A stretch of DNA of 64,000 nucleotides from JAVWIF01 sp036639635 (GTDB lineage: Bacteria > Bacillota_I > Bacilli_A > Erysipelotrichales > Erysipelotrichaceae): contig JAVWIF010000003.1 in the NCBI GenBank assembly GCA_036639635.1, positions 20,886-84,885 of the forward strand. The letters are read 5' to 3'. The notes below the pieces were generated by a model, which searched no databases, was not told the DNA's origin, and saw only the letters and a program-made list of their open reading frames with translations. Below are positions 17,549 to 25,595 of the stretch, piece by piece. The number at the start of each line of letters is the position of its first letter. Position 1 is the first letter of the stretch. Position numbers and translations under genes: made by a program.

Positions 17549-17611
17549 TGACTCTCCTTTCTGAAATGATCATTACAAAATTGTACAATGCATTTCATAA
17601 CACATATCACT

Positions 17612-17640
17612 ATTTTACCTTGTTTGTACGCTTTGTGCAA
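17612..17640 (-). promoter_or_regulatory. Promoter of nfnA-gltA
   Basis: Minus strand TTGCAC (17635-17640), 17-base spacer, TAAAAT (17612-17617), about 64 bases before the start codon. A 16-base inverted repeat lies 27 bases upstream. Confidence 0.65.
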
Positions 17641-17666
17641 TATCAAAAGTAATAAATTTAACGGTT

Positions 17667-17682
17667 AGTAAACCAGTTTACT
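17667..17682. promoter_or_regulatory. Inverted repeat upstream of the nfnA promoter (possible operator)
   Basis: AGTAAAC-CA-GTTTACT, perfect 7-base arms, located between the aroD 3' end and the nfnA -35. No T run follows, so it is not a standard terminator. The binding protein is unknown. Confidence 0.4.
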
Positions 17683-17723
17683 TTGTGTTCTGATATTCCT
17701 TTATATATCTAACTTAAAGAAGA

Positions 17724-18491
17724 CTAGACAATATTGTTGCACTCATGAACAATAGAAAGCATTTTTTTTAATTCTTCAACCTGTAATTGACCAGGAGCAC
17801 TGGTTTCATTTAAGGCACCAAAAGTAAGTGCAGAGCCAAATACTTCCCCACATATTCTAGAAATCACACCAAGCTCTCCCATGGACATCGTAATAATTGG
17901 ACAATTGCTATTCTGTTGCATTTTATGAGTTACACATAAAAGCGTCATTACGTCTTGTTTGTTTATTGGCATCAGCGCAATTTTAAAAATATCAGCGCCT
18001 AGTTCTTGCATTTGCATAAAACGATTAAGAAGAATACTTTCGTTAGGTGTTTGTTTAAAATCATGGTTTGAAAGAATTACTTTACAGTTATTACTATGTG
18101 CTTCGTTAATACAATCTTGAAGTTCATTTTTTTCATGAAATAATTCAAGATCTACAATATCAGTTTTACCACTTCTTATTAAGCTTTTATTTAAGGCGAG
18201 ATAATAGGAGGATGGAATTGCCTTACATCCACCTTCTTCAAGGGAACGAAAAGTGGTAATAAGTGGCATATTCGGCAATTTATTATGTATGATTTCCAAC
18301 ATTTCCAAACACTTATGAATATCTTCAACCTCTTTAAAATAATCTAAACGCCATTCTACAACGTCAATAGGTGTATGTAGAATCGTCGCAATTTCCGTGC
18401 ATATTTCATGCCTGTTTGAGCCAAGCAAGGAAACACAAATTTTTGGGATGCCGTTTCCTATAGTTACATTTTTTATGATAACTGGTTGCAT
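17724..18491 (-). CDS. aroD: Type I 3-dehydroquinate dehydratase
   Basis: Third step of the shikimate pathway, 3-dehydroquinate to 3-dehydroshikimate by a Schiff-base mechanism. The 255-residue product shows all type I signatures: VEWRLDYF, ITTFRSLEEGG, SNHDFKQTP (catalytic His), the Schiff-base Lys in DIFKIALMP, and ISMGELGVISR...SAPGQL. The ATG at 18491 follows GGAAGGAAG by 6 bases and gives the normal family length, so in-frame codons further upstream are discounted. It diverges from aroEK-aroF. Confidence 0.95.
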   Translation of the reverse strand: MQPVIIKNVTIGNGIPKICVSLLGSNRHEICTEIATILHTPIDVVEWRLDYFKEVEDIHKCLEMLEIIHNKLPNMPLITTFRSLEEGGCKAIPSSYYLALNKSLIRSGKTDIVDLELFHEKNELQDCINEAHSNNCKVILSNHDFKQTPNESILLNRFMQMQELGADIFKIALMPINKQDVMTLLCVTHKMQQNSNCPIITMSMGELGVISRICGEVFGSALTFGALNETSAPGQLQVEELKKMLSIVHECNNIV

Positions 18492-18604
18492 TATATTCTT
18501 CCTTCCTTTTATATTTTTTATTATTATAACAGTTTTGATTAAGGAATACGAGTGAATTTGTTTCATTGTTTTCTTGTAAAAAAATGAAAATAATACGATG
18601 GCAC

Positions 18605-18633
18605 TTGCATTCCATATCATATTGTTGTATTCT
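18605..18633 (+). promoter_or_regulatory. Promoter of the aromatic attenuator-aroEK-aroF unit
   Basis: TTGCAT (18605-18610), exactly 17 bases, TATTCT (18628-18633); transcription would start near 18640, just before the leader-peptide ribosome-binding site. Confidence 0.65.
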
Positions 18634-18650
18634 ATTAACAACGAGGAGTG

Positions 18651-18704
18651 ATGAACGTGAACATTTCAACACTATTAACATCTTATTTTTTTACCTTTAG
18701 ATAG
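18651..18704 (+). CDS. Leader peptide of an aromatic amino-acid attenuator
   Basis: A 17-codon ORF after GAGGAG: MNVNISTLLTSYFFTFR. The in-frame GTG at 18657 has better spacing (8 bases) and would give 15 residues. Codons 12-16 read Tyr-Phe-Phe-Thr-Phe, resembling leader peptides such as E. coli PheL. The stop codon TAG overlaps the first base of a 10-base stem, and a T-run hairpin follows before aroEK. Role inferred: ribosome stalling at Tyr/Phe codons when charged tRNA is scarce would alter the downstream RNA fold and let transcription reach the shikimate genes. Confidence 0.7.
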   Translation: MNVNISTLLTSYFFTFR

Positions 18705-18792
18705 CCCTGAAAAAAGCCATATGTAGACGATGGTGATTTTACTTTTCAGGGCAATAAAAAACATCAGACACATTTACGTTGATGTTTTTTTT
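18704..18792 (+). promoter_or_regulatory. Attenuator: mutually exclusive hairpins and terminator before aroEK
   Basis: Hairpin A pairs GCCCTGAAAA (18704-18713) with TTTTCAGGGC (18743-18752), 10 perfect base pairs. The terminator pairs AAAAACATCA (18757-18766) with TGATGTTTTT (18780-18789) and ends in T to 18792. An alternative pairing TGATTTT(A) (18734-18741) with AAAACATCA (18758-18766, one C bulged) would remove the 5' arm of the terminator and is incompatible with it; this is the candidate antiterminator. Confidence 0.65.
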
Positions 18793-18822
18793 ATGAAACA
18801 ACACAAGAAAAGAGGTTTGGAT

Positions 18823-20094
18823 ATGAAATATGGACTCATTGGTGAACATTTAAATCATAGTTTTTCAAAAGAAATTCATGAACGATTGGCTTCTTATACG
18901 TATGATTTAATGCCACTGAATCAAGAAGAATTCAAAAACTTTATGATTCAAAAAGATTTTTGCGCTATCAATGTTACGATTCCTTATAAAAAAAGTGTGA
19001 TTCCCTATTTAGATGAAATGGATAAACACGCATTAGAAATTGGTGCTGTTAATACGATTGTAAATACAAATGGTATCCTGAAAGGATTTAACACGGATTT
19101 TACAGGTTTCCTATATACCTTACAAAAGCACAATATTTGTGTTGCACAAAAAAAAGTAATAGTATTAGGCAACGGTGGTGCAAGTGCTGCAATTCAAGCT
19201 GTTTTAAAAGCAGAACAAGCGAATCAAATTATTATAGTAAATAGAACGCAAAAAGATGGTGCTATTACTTACGAAGAAGTATTTGAAAGACATCTAGATG
19301 CGCAGTTTATAATTAACACCTCACCGATTGGGATGTTTCCAAATAATGAAAACTCCCCTATCGATTTATCAGCGTTTAAGCAATGTGAAAGTGTCGTGGA
19401 TATTATTTATAATCCATTAAAGACGGCACTTTGTGTGCAAGCAGAAATGTTAAAAATTAAACATGTGAATGGATTAGAAATGTTAATTGGGCAAGCCAAA
19501 CAAGCAGTTGAATACTTCTTAAATGAAAAATTAGATGATTCCTTAATTGATGATATCTATCTAGATATGCTTAAAAACCGTTGTAATTTAGTACTGATAG
19601 GAATGCCTAGTGCTGGTAAAACCTCTATTGGAAGACAATTAGGAAAACGTTTGCATAAAGATTTCATAGACCTTGATGAAGCTATTATTAAAAAAGCGGG
19701 AATGAAAATTCCACAAATATTTGAAACACTAGGAGAAGAAGGGTTTCGCAAGTTAGAATATGATGTCACTAAAGAAGTCGCAAAACTAAACAACAAAGTG
19801 ATTGCTAGTGGCGGTGGTATTGTTAAAAATCAACAAAATATTACGAATTTAAAGCAAAATGGAAACATTTATTTTATTGATCGTGATATGAGCAAACTCA
19901 TTAATGACGATCCTAATCGTCCATTATCAAGTTCTCAAGAAGCTTTACATATTATGTACAAAGAACGTTATCCTTTATATAAAGCGTGTGCAGACTTCAT
20001 TATTCCTAATAATGAAGATATGGAAAGTGCCATAGATAAAATTATAACTGACTATATGACATCATTAAATAAAAATGAAAGTGGAGGAAAATGA
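18823..20094 (+). CDS. aroE: Shikimate dehydrogenase-shikimate kinase fusion (AroE-AroK)
   Basis: A single 423-residue polypeptide for two consecutive shikimate steps. Residues 1 to about 250 are AroE: SFSKEIHERL (shikimate-binding Ser pair), NVTIPYKK with catalytic Lys56, NTDFTG with Asp92, GNGGAS (116-121) and NRT for NADP. Residues ~253-423 are AroK: P-loop GMPSAGKTS (260-268), FIDLDEAI (Asp283/Asp285), GFRKLEYDV and the ASGGGIV motif (328-334). The ATG at 18823 has AGAGG upstream and gives the canonical AroE start MKYGLIGEH; upstream in-frame codons lie in the attenuator. It is followed by aroF with no gap. Confidence 0.93.
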   Translation: MKYGLIGEHLNHSFSKEIHERLASYTYDLMPLNQEEFKNFMIQKDFCAINVTIPYKKSVIPYLDEMDKHALEIGAVNTIVNTNGILKGFNTDFTGFLYTLQKHNICVAQKKVIVLGNGGASAAIQAVLKAEQANQIIIVNRTQKDGAITYEEVFERHLDAQFIINTSPIGMFPNNENSPIDLSAFKQCESVVDIIYNPLKTALCVQAEMLKIKHVNGLEMLIGQAKQAVEYFLNEKLDDSLIDDIYLDMLKNRCNLVLIGMPSAGKTSIGRQLGKRLHKDFIDLDEAIIKKAGMKIPQIFETLGEEGFRKLEYDVTKEVAKLNNKVIASGGGIVKNQQNITNLKQNGNIYFIDRDMSKLINDDPNRPLSSSQEALHIMYKERYPLYKACADFIIPNNEDMESAIDKIITDYMTSLNKNESGGK

Positions 20095-20095
20095 T

Positions 20096-21112
20096 ATGAT
20101 TATAACCTTAAAAAAAGATGCACCAAAAAATGAAGTTGATAAATTAATGAAAGGATTTGAAGCCAAAGGATTATGTGTCACAATGATTCATGGAGACGAT
20201 TTTAATGTATTTGGACTTGTTGGTGATACTTCTAAACTAGATGAAAAATTAATAAAAGCCCACCCTTTTGTTGAGCATGTAACACGTATTGCAGCTCCTT
20301 ATAAAAAAGCCAATCGTTTATTTCATCCTGAAGATACAATTGTAGATGTTGCAGGTATCAAAATTGGTGGACATGAAAAAATCGTAATTATTGGAGGTCC
20401 TTGTTCTGTTGAAGGAGATAGCCAAATTATGGAAATTGCCAAAGAGGTAAAACTTGCTGGTGGTGAGATGTTACGTGGAGGTGCTTATAAGCCAAGAACA
20501 AGCCCTTATGCTTTTCAAGGTATGGGAAGTGATGGAATTGCTTGTATGGAACACGCACGAAAAACCTATCAATTACCAATTGTTTCTGAACTTATGAGTA
20601 TTGATAAAATTGATGAATTTGTAGAACATGTTGATCTTATTCAAATTGGTGCACGTAATATGCAAAACTTCGATTTATTGAAAGCCGTTGGACGAGTAAA
20701 TAAACCTGTATTATTAAAACGTGGATTAGCAAACACAATAGAAGAGTGGATTATGGCTGCTGAATATATAATGTCTGAAGGAAATGAAAATGTAATCTTC
20801 TGTGAGCGTGGTATTCGTACCTTTGAAACATATACACGAAACACCTTAGATTTAAGTGTTATTCCAATACTTAAAGCAAAGACTCACTTACCTATTATTA
20901 TCGATCCAAGCCATGCGACTGGTGATTGGCGTTTGGTAGAATCCGCAAGTCTAGCAGCGATTGCTGCAGGTGCAGATGGATTGATTATTGAAGTTCATAA
21001 TGACCCTGAAAATGCTTGGAGTGATGGTGCCCAATCTTTAAAGCCTGATCGTTTTAAAGAAGTTATTGAAAAAGGTAAAAAAATAGCCCAAGTTATTGGG
21101 CGTGATATGTAA
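20096..21112 (+). CDS. aroF: 3-deoxy-7-phosphoheptulonate synthase (DAHP synthase, AroF/AroG type)
   Basis: First committed step of aromatic biosynthesis: phosphoenolpyruvate plus erythrose-4-phosphate to DAHP. The 338-residue product has an N-terminal ferredoxin-like regulatory domain (residues ~1-70, as in the Thermotoga enzyme, where it mediates Tyr/Phe feedback) and a type I-beta catalytic barrel: IGGPCSVEG, GAYKPRTSPYAFQGMG, LLKRGL, ERGIRTFE, PIIIDPSHATG. The ATG at 20096 has GGAGG 8 bases upstream, inside the end of aroEK. Feedback domain plus attenuator suggest two layers of aromatic control. Confidence 0.95.
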   Translation: MIITLKKDAPKNEVDKLMKGFEAKGLCVTMIHGDDFNVFGLVGDTSKLDEKLIKAHPFVEHVTRIAAPYKKANRLFHPEDTIVDVAGIKIGGHEKIVIIGGPCSVEGDSQIMEIAKEVKLAGGEMLRGGAYKPRTSPYAFQGMGSDGIACMEHARKTYQLPIVSELMSIDKIDEFVEHVDLIQIGARNMQNFDLLKAVGRVNKPVLLKRGLANTIEEWIMAAEYIMSEGNENVIFCERGIRTFETYTRNTLDLSVIPILKAKTHLPIIIDPSHATGDWRLVESASLAAIAAGADGLIIEVHNDPENAWSDGAQSLKPDRFKEVIEKGKKIAQVIGRDM

Positions 21113-21142
21113 ATTAAAACTGCAAATTTGCAGTTTTTTATA
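21113..21142 (+). terminator. Terminator after aroF
   Basis: AAAACTGCAAATTTGCAGTTTTTT: stem AAAACTGCAAA / TTTGCAGTTTT with T run. Confidence 0.85.
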
Positions 21143-22178
21143 AAAACGGATCAAAATTAAAGCTTTCATCAAATCTTACCAAGAATTCAGCAAGTACAGC
21201 AATAATTTCTTCCATATCTTGATAACTCGCACTTTCAATAGAAGAATGCATATAACGTAATGGAATAGAAATTAAAGCAATGGGTACACCCCCGTTGGTA
21301 AAGTGAACAACATCACCATCAGTTCCAGCTTTTCCTGCAAATACTTCCCATTGGACGTGCATGTCCAACTCTTTCGCAATACTAGTTAAAGCCTCATTAA
21401 GTTTTGTATTTATCATGCTACTTTTACATAAAACAAGACCACCATCTAAATCAACTCTTCCACTACTGTACTCACTAATACTTGCATAATCACTTGCAAA
21501 TGTTACATCCACAATGATGGCACATGATGGTTTAACATAGCTTGCGCAATGATAAGCTCCACGCATGGTTGTTTCTTCTCCAACAGTTGTAGCTGCGTAT
21601 ATTCCACATGTTGCTTTTAATTCTTTCGCACGTTTTAATGCTTCCAATATAATAAAAGCTCCAATACGATCATCTAAAGCACGTCCACAGAAATGATTGT
21701 TGAGTAAATCTTTTGATGAAGTTGCTGCACACACACTATCTCCAATAGCAACATAGCTACTTGCTTCTTCTTTGCTTTTTGCCCCAATATCAATTGATAT
21801 ATCTTCTATCCCAATTGCGCTAGATTTTTCTAATGCTGCAGTTGTCACGACAATTCCAGCCAAAACAGTATCTTTTGTCATGATTTGTACATGCGTTCCC
21901 AAGTACAAAACCGGGTGAATTCCTCCCGCTTTTGTAACTTTCAACATACCATCACTTGTAATATTCGTTACTAAAAATCCAATTTCATCAATATGTCCAC
22001 ATAACAATACCTTTGCTTTACTTGATGGATTTAAAATACTAATCACATCTCCTGTATTATCATGGTGAATTTTATCACAACATTCACTCATATAAGCCAT
22101 TACTTTCTTTTGTAATGCTATTTCATTACCAGAAACACTTGGCGTTTCTAACATTTCTTTTAAAAATTCTTTATTCAT
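21138..22178 (-). CDS. M42 family metallo-aminopeptidase
   Basis: Cytoplasmic co-catalytic zinc aminopeptidase of the M42 group (glutamyl aminopeptidase PepA / FrvX / YsdC type), usually a tetrahedral dodecamer that trims peptides. The 346-residue product shows metal ligands in LLCGHIDEIGFLV, the RALDDRIGAF motif, TVGEETTMRGA, and HSSIESASYQD near the C terminus. Its start has AAAGGAG and directly abuts the stop of the DUF2809 gene. Substrate specificity among M42 enzymes is not resolved by sequence. Confidence 0.9.
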   Translation of the reverse strand: MNKEFLKEMLETPSVSGNEIALQKKVMAYMSECCDKIHHDNTGDVISILNPSSKAKVLLCGHIDEIGFLVTNITSDGMLKVTKAGGIHPVLYLGTHVQIMTKDTVLAGIVVTTAALEKSSAIGIEDISIDIGAKSKEEASSYVAIGDSVCAATSSKDLLNNHFCGRALDDRIGAFIILEALKRAKELKATCGIYAATTVGEETTMRGAYHCASYVKPSCAIIVDVTFASDYASISEYSSGRVDLDGGLVLCKSSMINTKLNEALTSIAKELDMHVQWEVFAGKAGTDGDVVHFTNGGVPIALISIPLRYMHSSIESASYQDMEEIIAVLAEFLVRFDESFNFDPFL

Positions 22179-22559
22179 TTAATTTTTCTCCTTTAAGCAT
22201 CCTTTTTCTAGTATAACCATACTCATTACACCTACACAATAACATAATAAATCACTCCATATAAATCCTTGTCCAATCAAATAACGCAACCACGTTGTTC
22301 GAGCGTACACCAACCAATTCAAGTTTAAACATTGACTTCCTTCTATAAGAAAGCAAAATATAATACTAAAGAAACCAATTTTCTTTATATTCCAACTTGG
22401 AAAACAAATAGCAATTCCAATATACACCATCATCGCATAGAGAACATCTCCACCATATTTATGAAAAATAAAAGGTTGAGGGTATCTCGTTCGAGAATAC
22501 AATCCTAAAAAAATAACGAACATCAGAAGTAAAATATAGTATATACGCTTACGTTTCAA
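22179..22559 (-). CDS. DUF2809 family membrane protein
   Basis: A 126-residue membrane protein with four predicted helices (about 7-22, 38-54, 61-76 and 99-117). The family pattern is present: GGDVLYAMMVY, the EGSQ motif in helix three and GFIWSDLLCYCVG before the last helix. Function is unknown. It precedes the M42 peptidase gene and is probably co-transcribed with it, separated from degV by a terminator. Confidence 0.75.
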   Translation of the reverse strand: MKRKRIYYILLLMFVIFLGLYSRTRYPQPFIFHKYGGDVLYAMMVYIGIAICFPSWNIKKIGFFSIIFCFLIEGSQCLNLNWLVYARTTWLRYLIGQGFIWSDLLCYCVGVMSMVILEKGCLKEKN

Positions 22560-22574
22560 TGGCCTTCCTCCTAA

Positions 22575-22597
22575 GAAAAAGAGTGATTGCTCACTCT
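22575..22597 (-). terminator. Terminator after the DegV gene
   Basis: Minus strand GAGTGA / TCACTC with a GCAA loop followed by TTTTT. Confidence 0.8.
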
Positions 22598-23429
22598 ACT
22601 TTAAAATATATTGAACAGCAATACAATGTGGTCCACCCTGCGTAATAAAAGCATGTGATAATTTAAGAATTTCAATACTAGCTCCATGACAGTATTGTTC
22701 AATGCGCTCTTTCATATGTAATGCATCTTCTAATGCATCTGCATGAGAAATATAAACCTTATAGTTTTCATTTACGCCGTGTTGTTCAAAGTATTCTCCA
22801 ATGTTTTGTGCAGCTTTGCTAAGTGTTCTAACAATGGATTGTTTATCTAATCGGCTTCCTTCTTGTACTGCTTCCATAATTGGTTTTAACTTTAAAAGAC
22901 CACCAATACTAGCAGCTGCAGGTTTTAAACGCCCCCCCCGCTTTAAGAAACTAAAATCTTGTGGGATTAAGAAAGAATGTTCATGCGCCATACTTTGTAA
23001 TAAGGAATCCACAATTTCTTGAAGTCGCTTACCTTCATCACGTAACTTAACTGCTTTCTCAACTAAATAACGGTGAGGTCCACACAACGTTCTTGAATTC
23101 AATACATAAATATCTGCTTTATTATCAGCTTGTTCTTTTGCCATACACGCAGTCTGATAGGTACCAGATAATCCATCAGCCATACAGATGTTTAAAATTT
23201 CTTCACCCTTCACTGCTTCATAAGCAGCAGCCACATCGCCTATTGGCGGTTGTGAACTACTAGGGATTCCTCCCTTATGAATTTCTTCAATAAATTCAGC
23301 AGTATCCGAACAAAGATCCTTATATTGCTTGTTGTTAATTGTAACATTTAAAGGAAGAACACAAACTCCCATTTTCTTACCTTCTTCAATCGTAAATAAT
23401 GCAGACGTGTCAGTTATAATTTTTACCAT
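22596..23429 (-). CDS. DegV family fatty-acid-binding protein
   Basis: DegV proteins (FakB in Staphylococcus) bind a fatty acid for phosphorylation by the FakA kinase. The 277-residue product begins VKIITDTSALF, with SSQPPIGDV, GLSGTYQTA and the conserved FLKRGGRLKPAAA, and ends FITQGGPHCIAVQY. Whether it acts as FakB cannot be told here because fakA is not in the window. An eight-C run on the plus strand (22932-22939) inside the RGGR codons is unusual in this AT-rich sequence. Confidence 0.9.
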   Translation of the reverse strand: MVKIITDTSALFTIEEGKKMGVCVLPLNVTINNKQYKDLCSDTAEFIEEIHKGGIPSSSQPPIGDVAAAYEAVKGEEILNICMADGLSGTYQTACMAKEQADNKADIYVLNSRTLCGPHRYLVEKAVKLRDEGKRLQEIVDSLLQSMAHEHSFLIPQDFSFLKRGGRLKPAAASIGGLLKLKPIMEAVQEGSRLDKQSIVRTLSKAAQNIGEYFEQHGVNENYKVYISHADALEDALHMKERIEQYCHGASIEILKLSHAFITQGGPHCIAVQYILK

Positions 23430-23447
23430 GGTTTTTTACCCTTTTCC

Positions 23448-24128
23448 TTACTTTATCAGATTTAAACGTTGTTTATAGTCAGGCATATAATTTTCAATGA
23501 TTTGATAAAAAGCTTTTGAATGATTTGGTTGAATAAAATGAATAAATTCATGTAATACTACATATTCAATAAATTCAAACGGATAATGAATTAATTTTTT
23601 ATTAAGCGTAATGGAATTTTTAACTGGAGTACAACTTCCCCATCGACTTTTCATATCACGAATTTTAACTTCAGGAAACGTTAAACAATAATTTCCTAAG
23701 GAACGATAGGTTAAATTCACTACATCCATAAATACATCTTTACAAAGTTTATCTAAAAATTGCCGAACTACTTTTTCACAATTAGCGCCTTCTTTACATT
23801 GGACATAGAGTGTCGTTTTATCATAACTAACATGATTATATTTCCCACTCATTTTCTTGATTTTTAAAACATCCCCAAACAATTGTAAATGTTGTTCATC
23901 ATACAAAACATTTTGAGAACGTTCTGTAATGGTCTTTTGATGAAGAATAATCCATTGTACCTTGCTTGATACAAAATCATCAATTTTTTCCATAGGGACA
24001 AAAGGATTTGCGCTTACGACAATTTCTCCTTGATGAGAAATTCGCATGTTAATATTTTTCACTTGCTTAATAATCAATGTATAGGTAATCGGATATTTTT
24101 TGCATTGGATGACTTTTTTCGTGTTCAT
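23448..24128 (-). CDS. YgjP-like zinc metallopeptidase domain protein (M48-related, DUF45)
   Basis: A 226-residue protein of the YgjP/SprT-like group with the zinc motif HEFIH at 193-197, the upstream SRWGSCTPVKNSITLNKKLI segment (161-180) and a third ligand region NHSKAFY. These proteins are often linked to restriction or stress loci but the physiological substrate is unknown. It starts at an ATG after GGAAAGGG and is followed by degV after 18 bases, suggesting an operon. Confidence 0.83.
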   Translation of the reverse strand: MNTKKVIQCKKYPITYTLIIKQVKNINMRISHQGEIVVSANPFVPMEKIDDFVSSKVQWIILHQKTITERSQNVLYDEQHLQLFGDVLKIKKMSGKYNHVSYDKTTLYVQCKEGANCEKVVRQFLDKLCKDVFMDVVNLTYRSLGNYCLTFPEVKIRDMKSRWGSCTPVKNSITLNKKLIHYPFEFIEYVVLHEFIHFIQPNHSKAFYQIIENYMPDYKQRLNLIK

Positions 24129-24325
24129 GTATTGACTACCCTTTCCATTGATACTATTATCTCATATTATAATGAATAAATACATCAATTTATTACAATT
24201 TATATTAACAGTTACTACCAATTGAGTTAAAAAAAATAACAATCATAATAAAATAGCTATTATAAAAATTATTATCTGTTAAGATGTTCTATGATTATAG
24301 CATTAATTTATATCTAATAGTATTT

Positions 24326-24349
24326 TAATTTAAAAAAATTTTTAAATTA
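24326..24349. promoter_or_regulatory. Perfect AT palindrome upstream of the zinc-ribbon gene promoter
   Basis: TAATTTAAAAA-AA-TTTTTAAATTA, 11-base arms, ending 3 bases before an extended -10 (TGCTATAAT, hexamer 24353-24358). It overlaps the spacer/-35 zone, so it could be an operator or simply AT-rich DNA. The rest of the 254-base gap shows nothing else recognisable. Confidence 0.35.
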
Positions 24350-24382
24350 TGCTATAATATTGCAAACAGGAGGGAAAGTTAA

Positions 24383-24595
24383 ATGGATAAAATACAATAT
24401 GTTTGTGTAAAGTGTGGAAATAGCGAATTTGTTAGTGATCAAATTCAAACAACTGGCGGTGATTTGGCTAAATTGTTTGATGTACAAAACAAAAAATTTA
24501 TTACTATATCTTGTGCAAAATGTGGATATACAGAACTATATAAAGAGCAAAGTGATGATGCTTTAAATATCCTAGATCTTTTAACAAGTAATTAA
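24383..24595 (+). CDS. Zinc-ribbon nucleic-acid-binding protein (DUF2082-like)
   Basis: A 70-residue protein built around one zinc ribbon: Cys8/Cys11 (CVKCG) and Cys44/Cys47 (CAKCGYTELYK), with TTGGDLAKLFDVQN between. This matches the small DUF2082 family annotated as nucleic-acid-binding; no function is established. It has a strong GGAGGG ribosome-binding site and promoter, and is the first gene of a plus-strand group with the radical SAM gene 10 bases downstream. Confidence 0.8.
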   Translation: MDKIQYVCVKCGNSEFVSDQIQTTGGDLAKLFDVQNKKFITISCAKCGYTELYKEQSDDALNILDLLTSN

Positions 24596-24605
24596 TACCA
24601 AGTAT

Positions 24606-25547
24606 ATGCCATATCATAATCCTTTTTTAAATAGTGATGATAATAAACGTTACTATACATGGAACATGTACTTAAAACATCGCTTTCATCACAAAGTATG
24701 TAAAGTTGCTTTAAATGCTAGTTTTACATGTCCAAATCGTGATGGTACATGTGGTTTGGGTGGATGTACTTTTTGTAGCAGCAAAGGCAGTGGTGAATTT
24801 GCAGGAGACAAACAAGAAGATTTAATGAAACAATATCTTCATGGCATAGAAAAAATGCATCATAAATGGCCTAATGCATTAACAATGCCTTATTTTCAAG
24901 CATTTACGAATACGTATGCTCCACTTAAAGAATTAAAAGCAACCTTTGATCCTTTTGTAAACTCTAATGATAGTGTTGCTGTCTGTATAGCAACAAGAGC
25001 TGATTGTCTAGAAGATGATAAGATAGCCTATCTACAATCTTTAACCAAGAATAAAGAAATATGGATAGAACTTGGATTACAAAGCATTCATGATAAAACA
25101 GCAGAACACGTTCATCGTGGTCATACCTATCAACAATTTGAAGATTGTGTAAAACGTTTGGCAAAAACTGATATTAAGATATGTGTGCATTTAATGAATT
25201 CTCTTCCAAATGAAAGTGCAGATATGATGATAGAAAGTGCTAAAGTAGTAGGACGCCTTCCAATACATGCACTAAAAATTCATATGTTATATATTATGAA
25301 AGACACACAATTAGCAAAAGAATATGAAACAACTCCCTTTCCTATTTTAACAAAAGAAGAATACATCGCAATTGTAATCAAACAATTAGAATGGATTCCT
25401 AAAGAAATAATTATTCAACGACTAACGGGTGATGGTGTAAAAGAAGACTTAATAACACCAAGTTGGACAATTAAAAAAACTTGTGTACTTAATGATATTG
25501 ATAAAGAAATGGTACGATTAAACACTTGGCAAGGAAAAAAGTGTTAG
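24606..25547 (+). CDS. ytqA: TIGR01212-family radical SAM protein (YtqA-like)
   Basis: Radical SAM enzyme of the YtqA/YhcC type. Cluster cysteines are Cys42, Cys54 and Cys57 in TCPNRDGTCGLGGCTFC, a CX11CX2C spacing typical of this family, followed by GSGEFAG and later IELGLQSIHD and HLMNSLPNES. Length 313 is normal. No clear ribosome-binding site precedes the ATG at 24606, which lies 10 bases after the zinc-ribbon gene stop, so translation may be coupled. Related YtqA proteins have been proposed to act in tRNA modification; substrate unproven here. Confidence 0.87.
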   Translation: MPYHNPFLNSDDNKRYYTWNMYLKHRFHHKVCKVALNASFTCPNRDGTCGLGGCTFCSSKGSGEFAGDKQEDLMKQYLHGIEKMHHKWPNALTMPYFQAFTNTYAPLKELKATFDPFVNSNDSVAVCIATRADCLEDDKIAYLQSLTKNKEIWIELGLQSIHDKTAEHVHRGHTYQQFEDCVKRLAKTDIKICVHLMNSLPNESADMMIESAKVVGRLPIHALKIHMLYIMKDTQLAKEYETTPFPILTKEEYIAIVIKQLEWIPKEIIIQRLTGDGVKEDLITPSWTIKKTCVLNDIDKEMVRLNTWQGKKC

Positions 25548-25595
25548 TACCTTTTTTTGCCTTTTGGCATAAACTAATAGAAATGAGGTCTCTCT

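Noticed and set aside
18406..18681. Minus-strand ORF across the aroD start and attenuator
   Set aside because: Different frame from aroD; no ribosome-binding site; Lys/Asn/Ile-biased noise.
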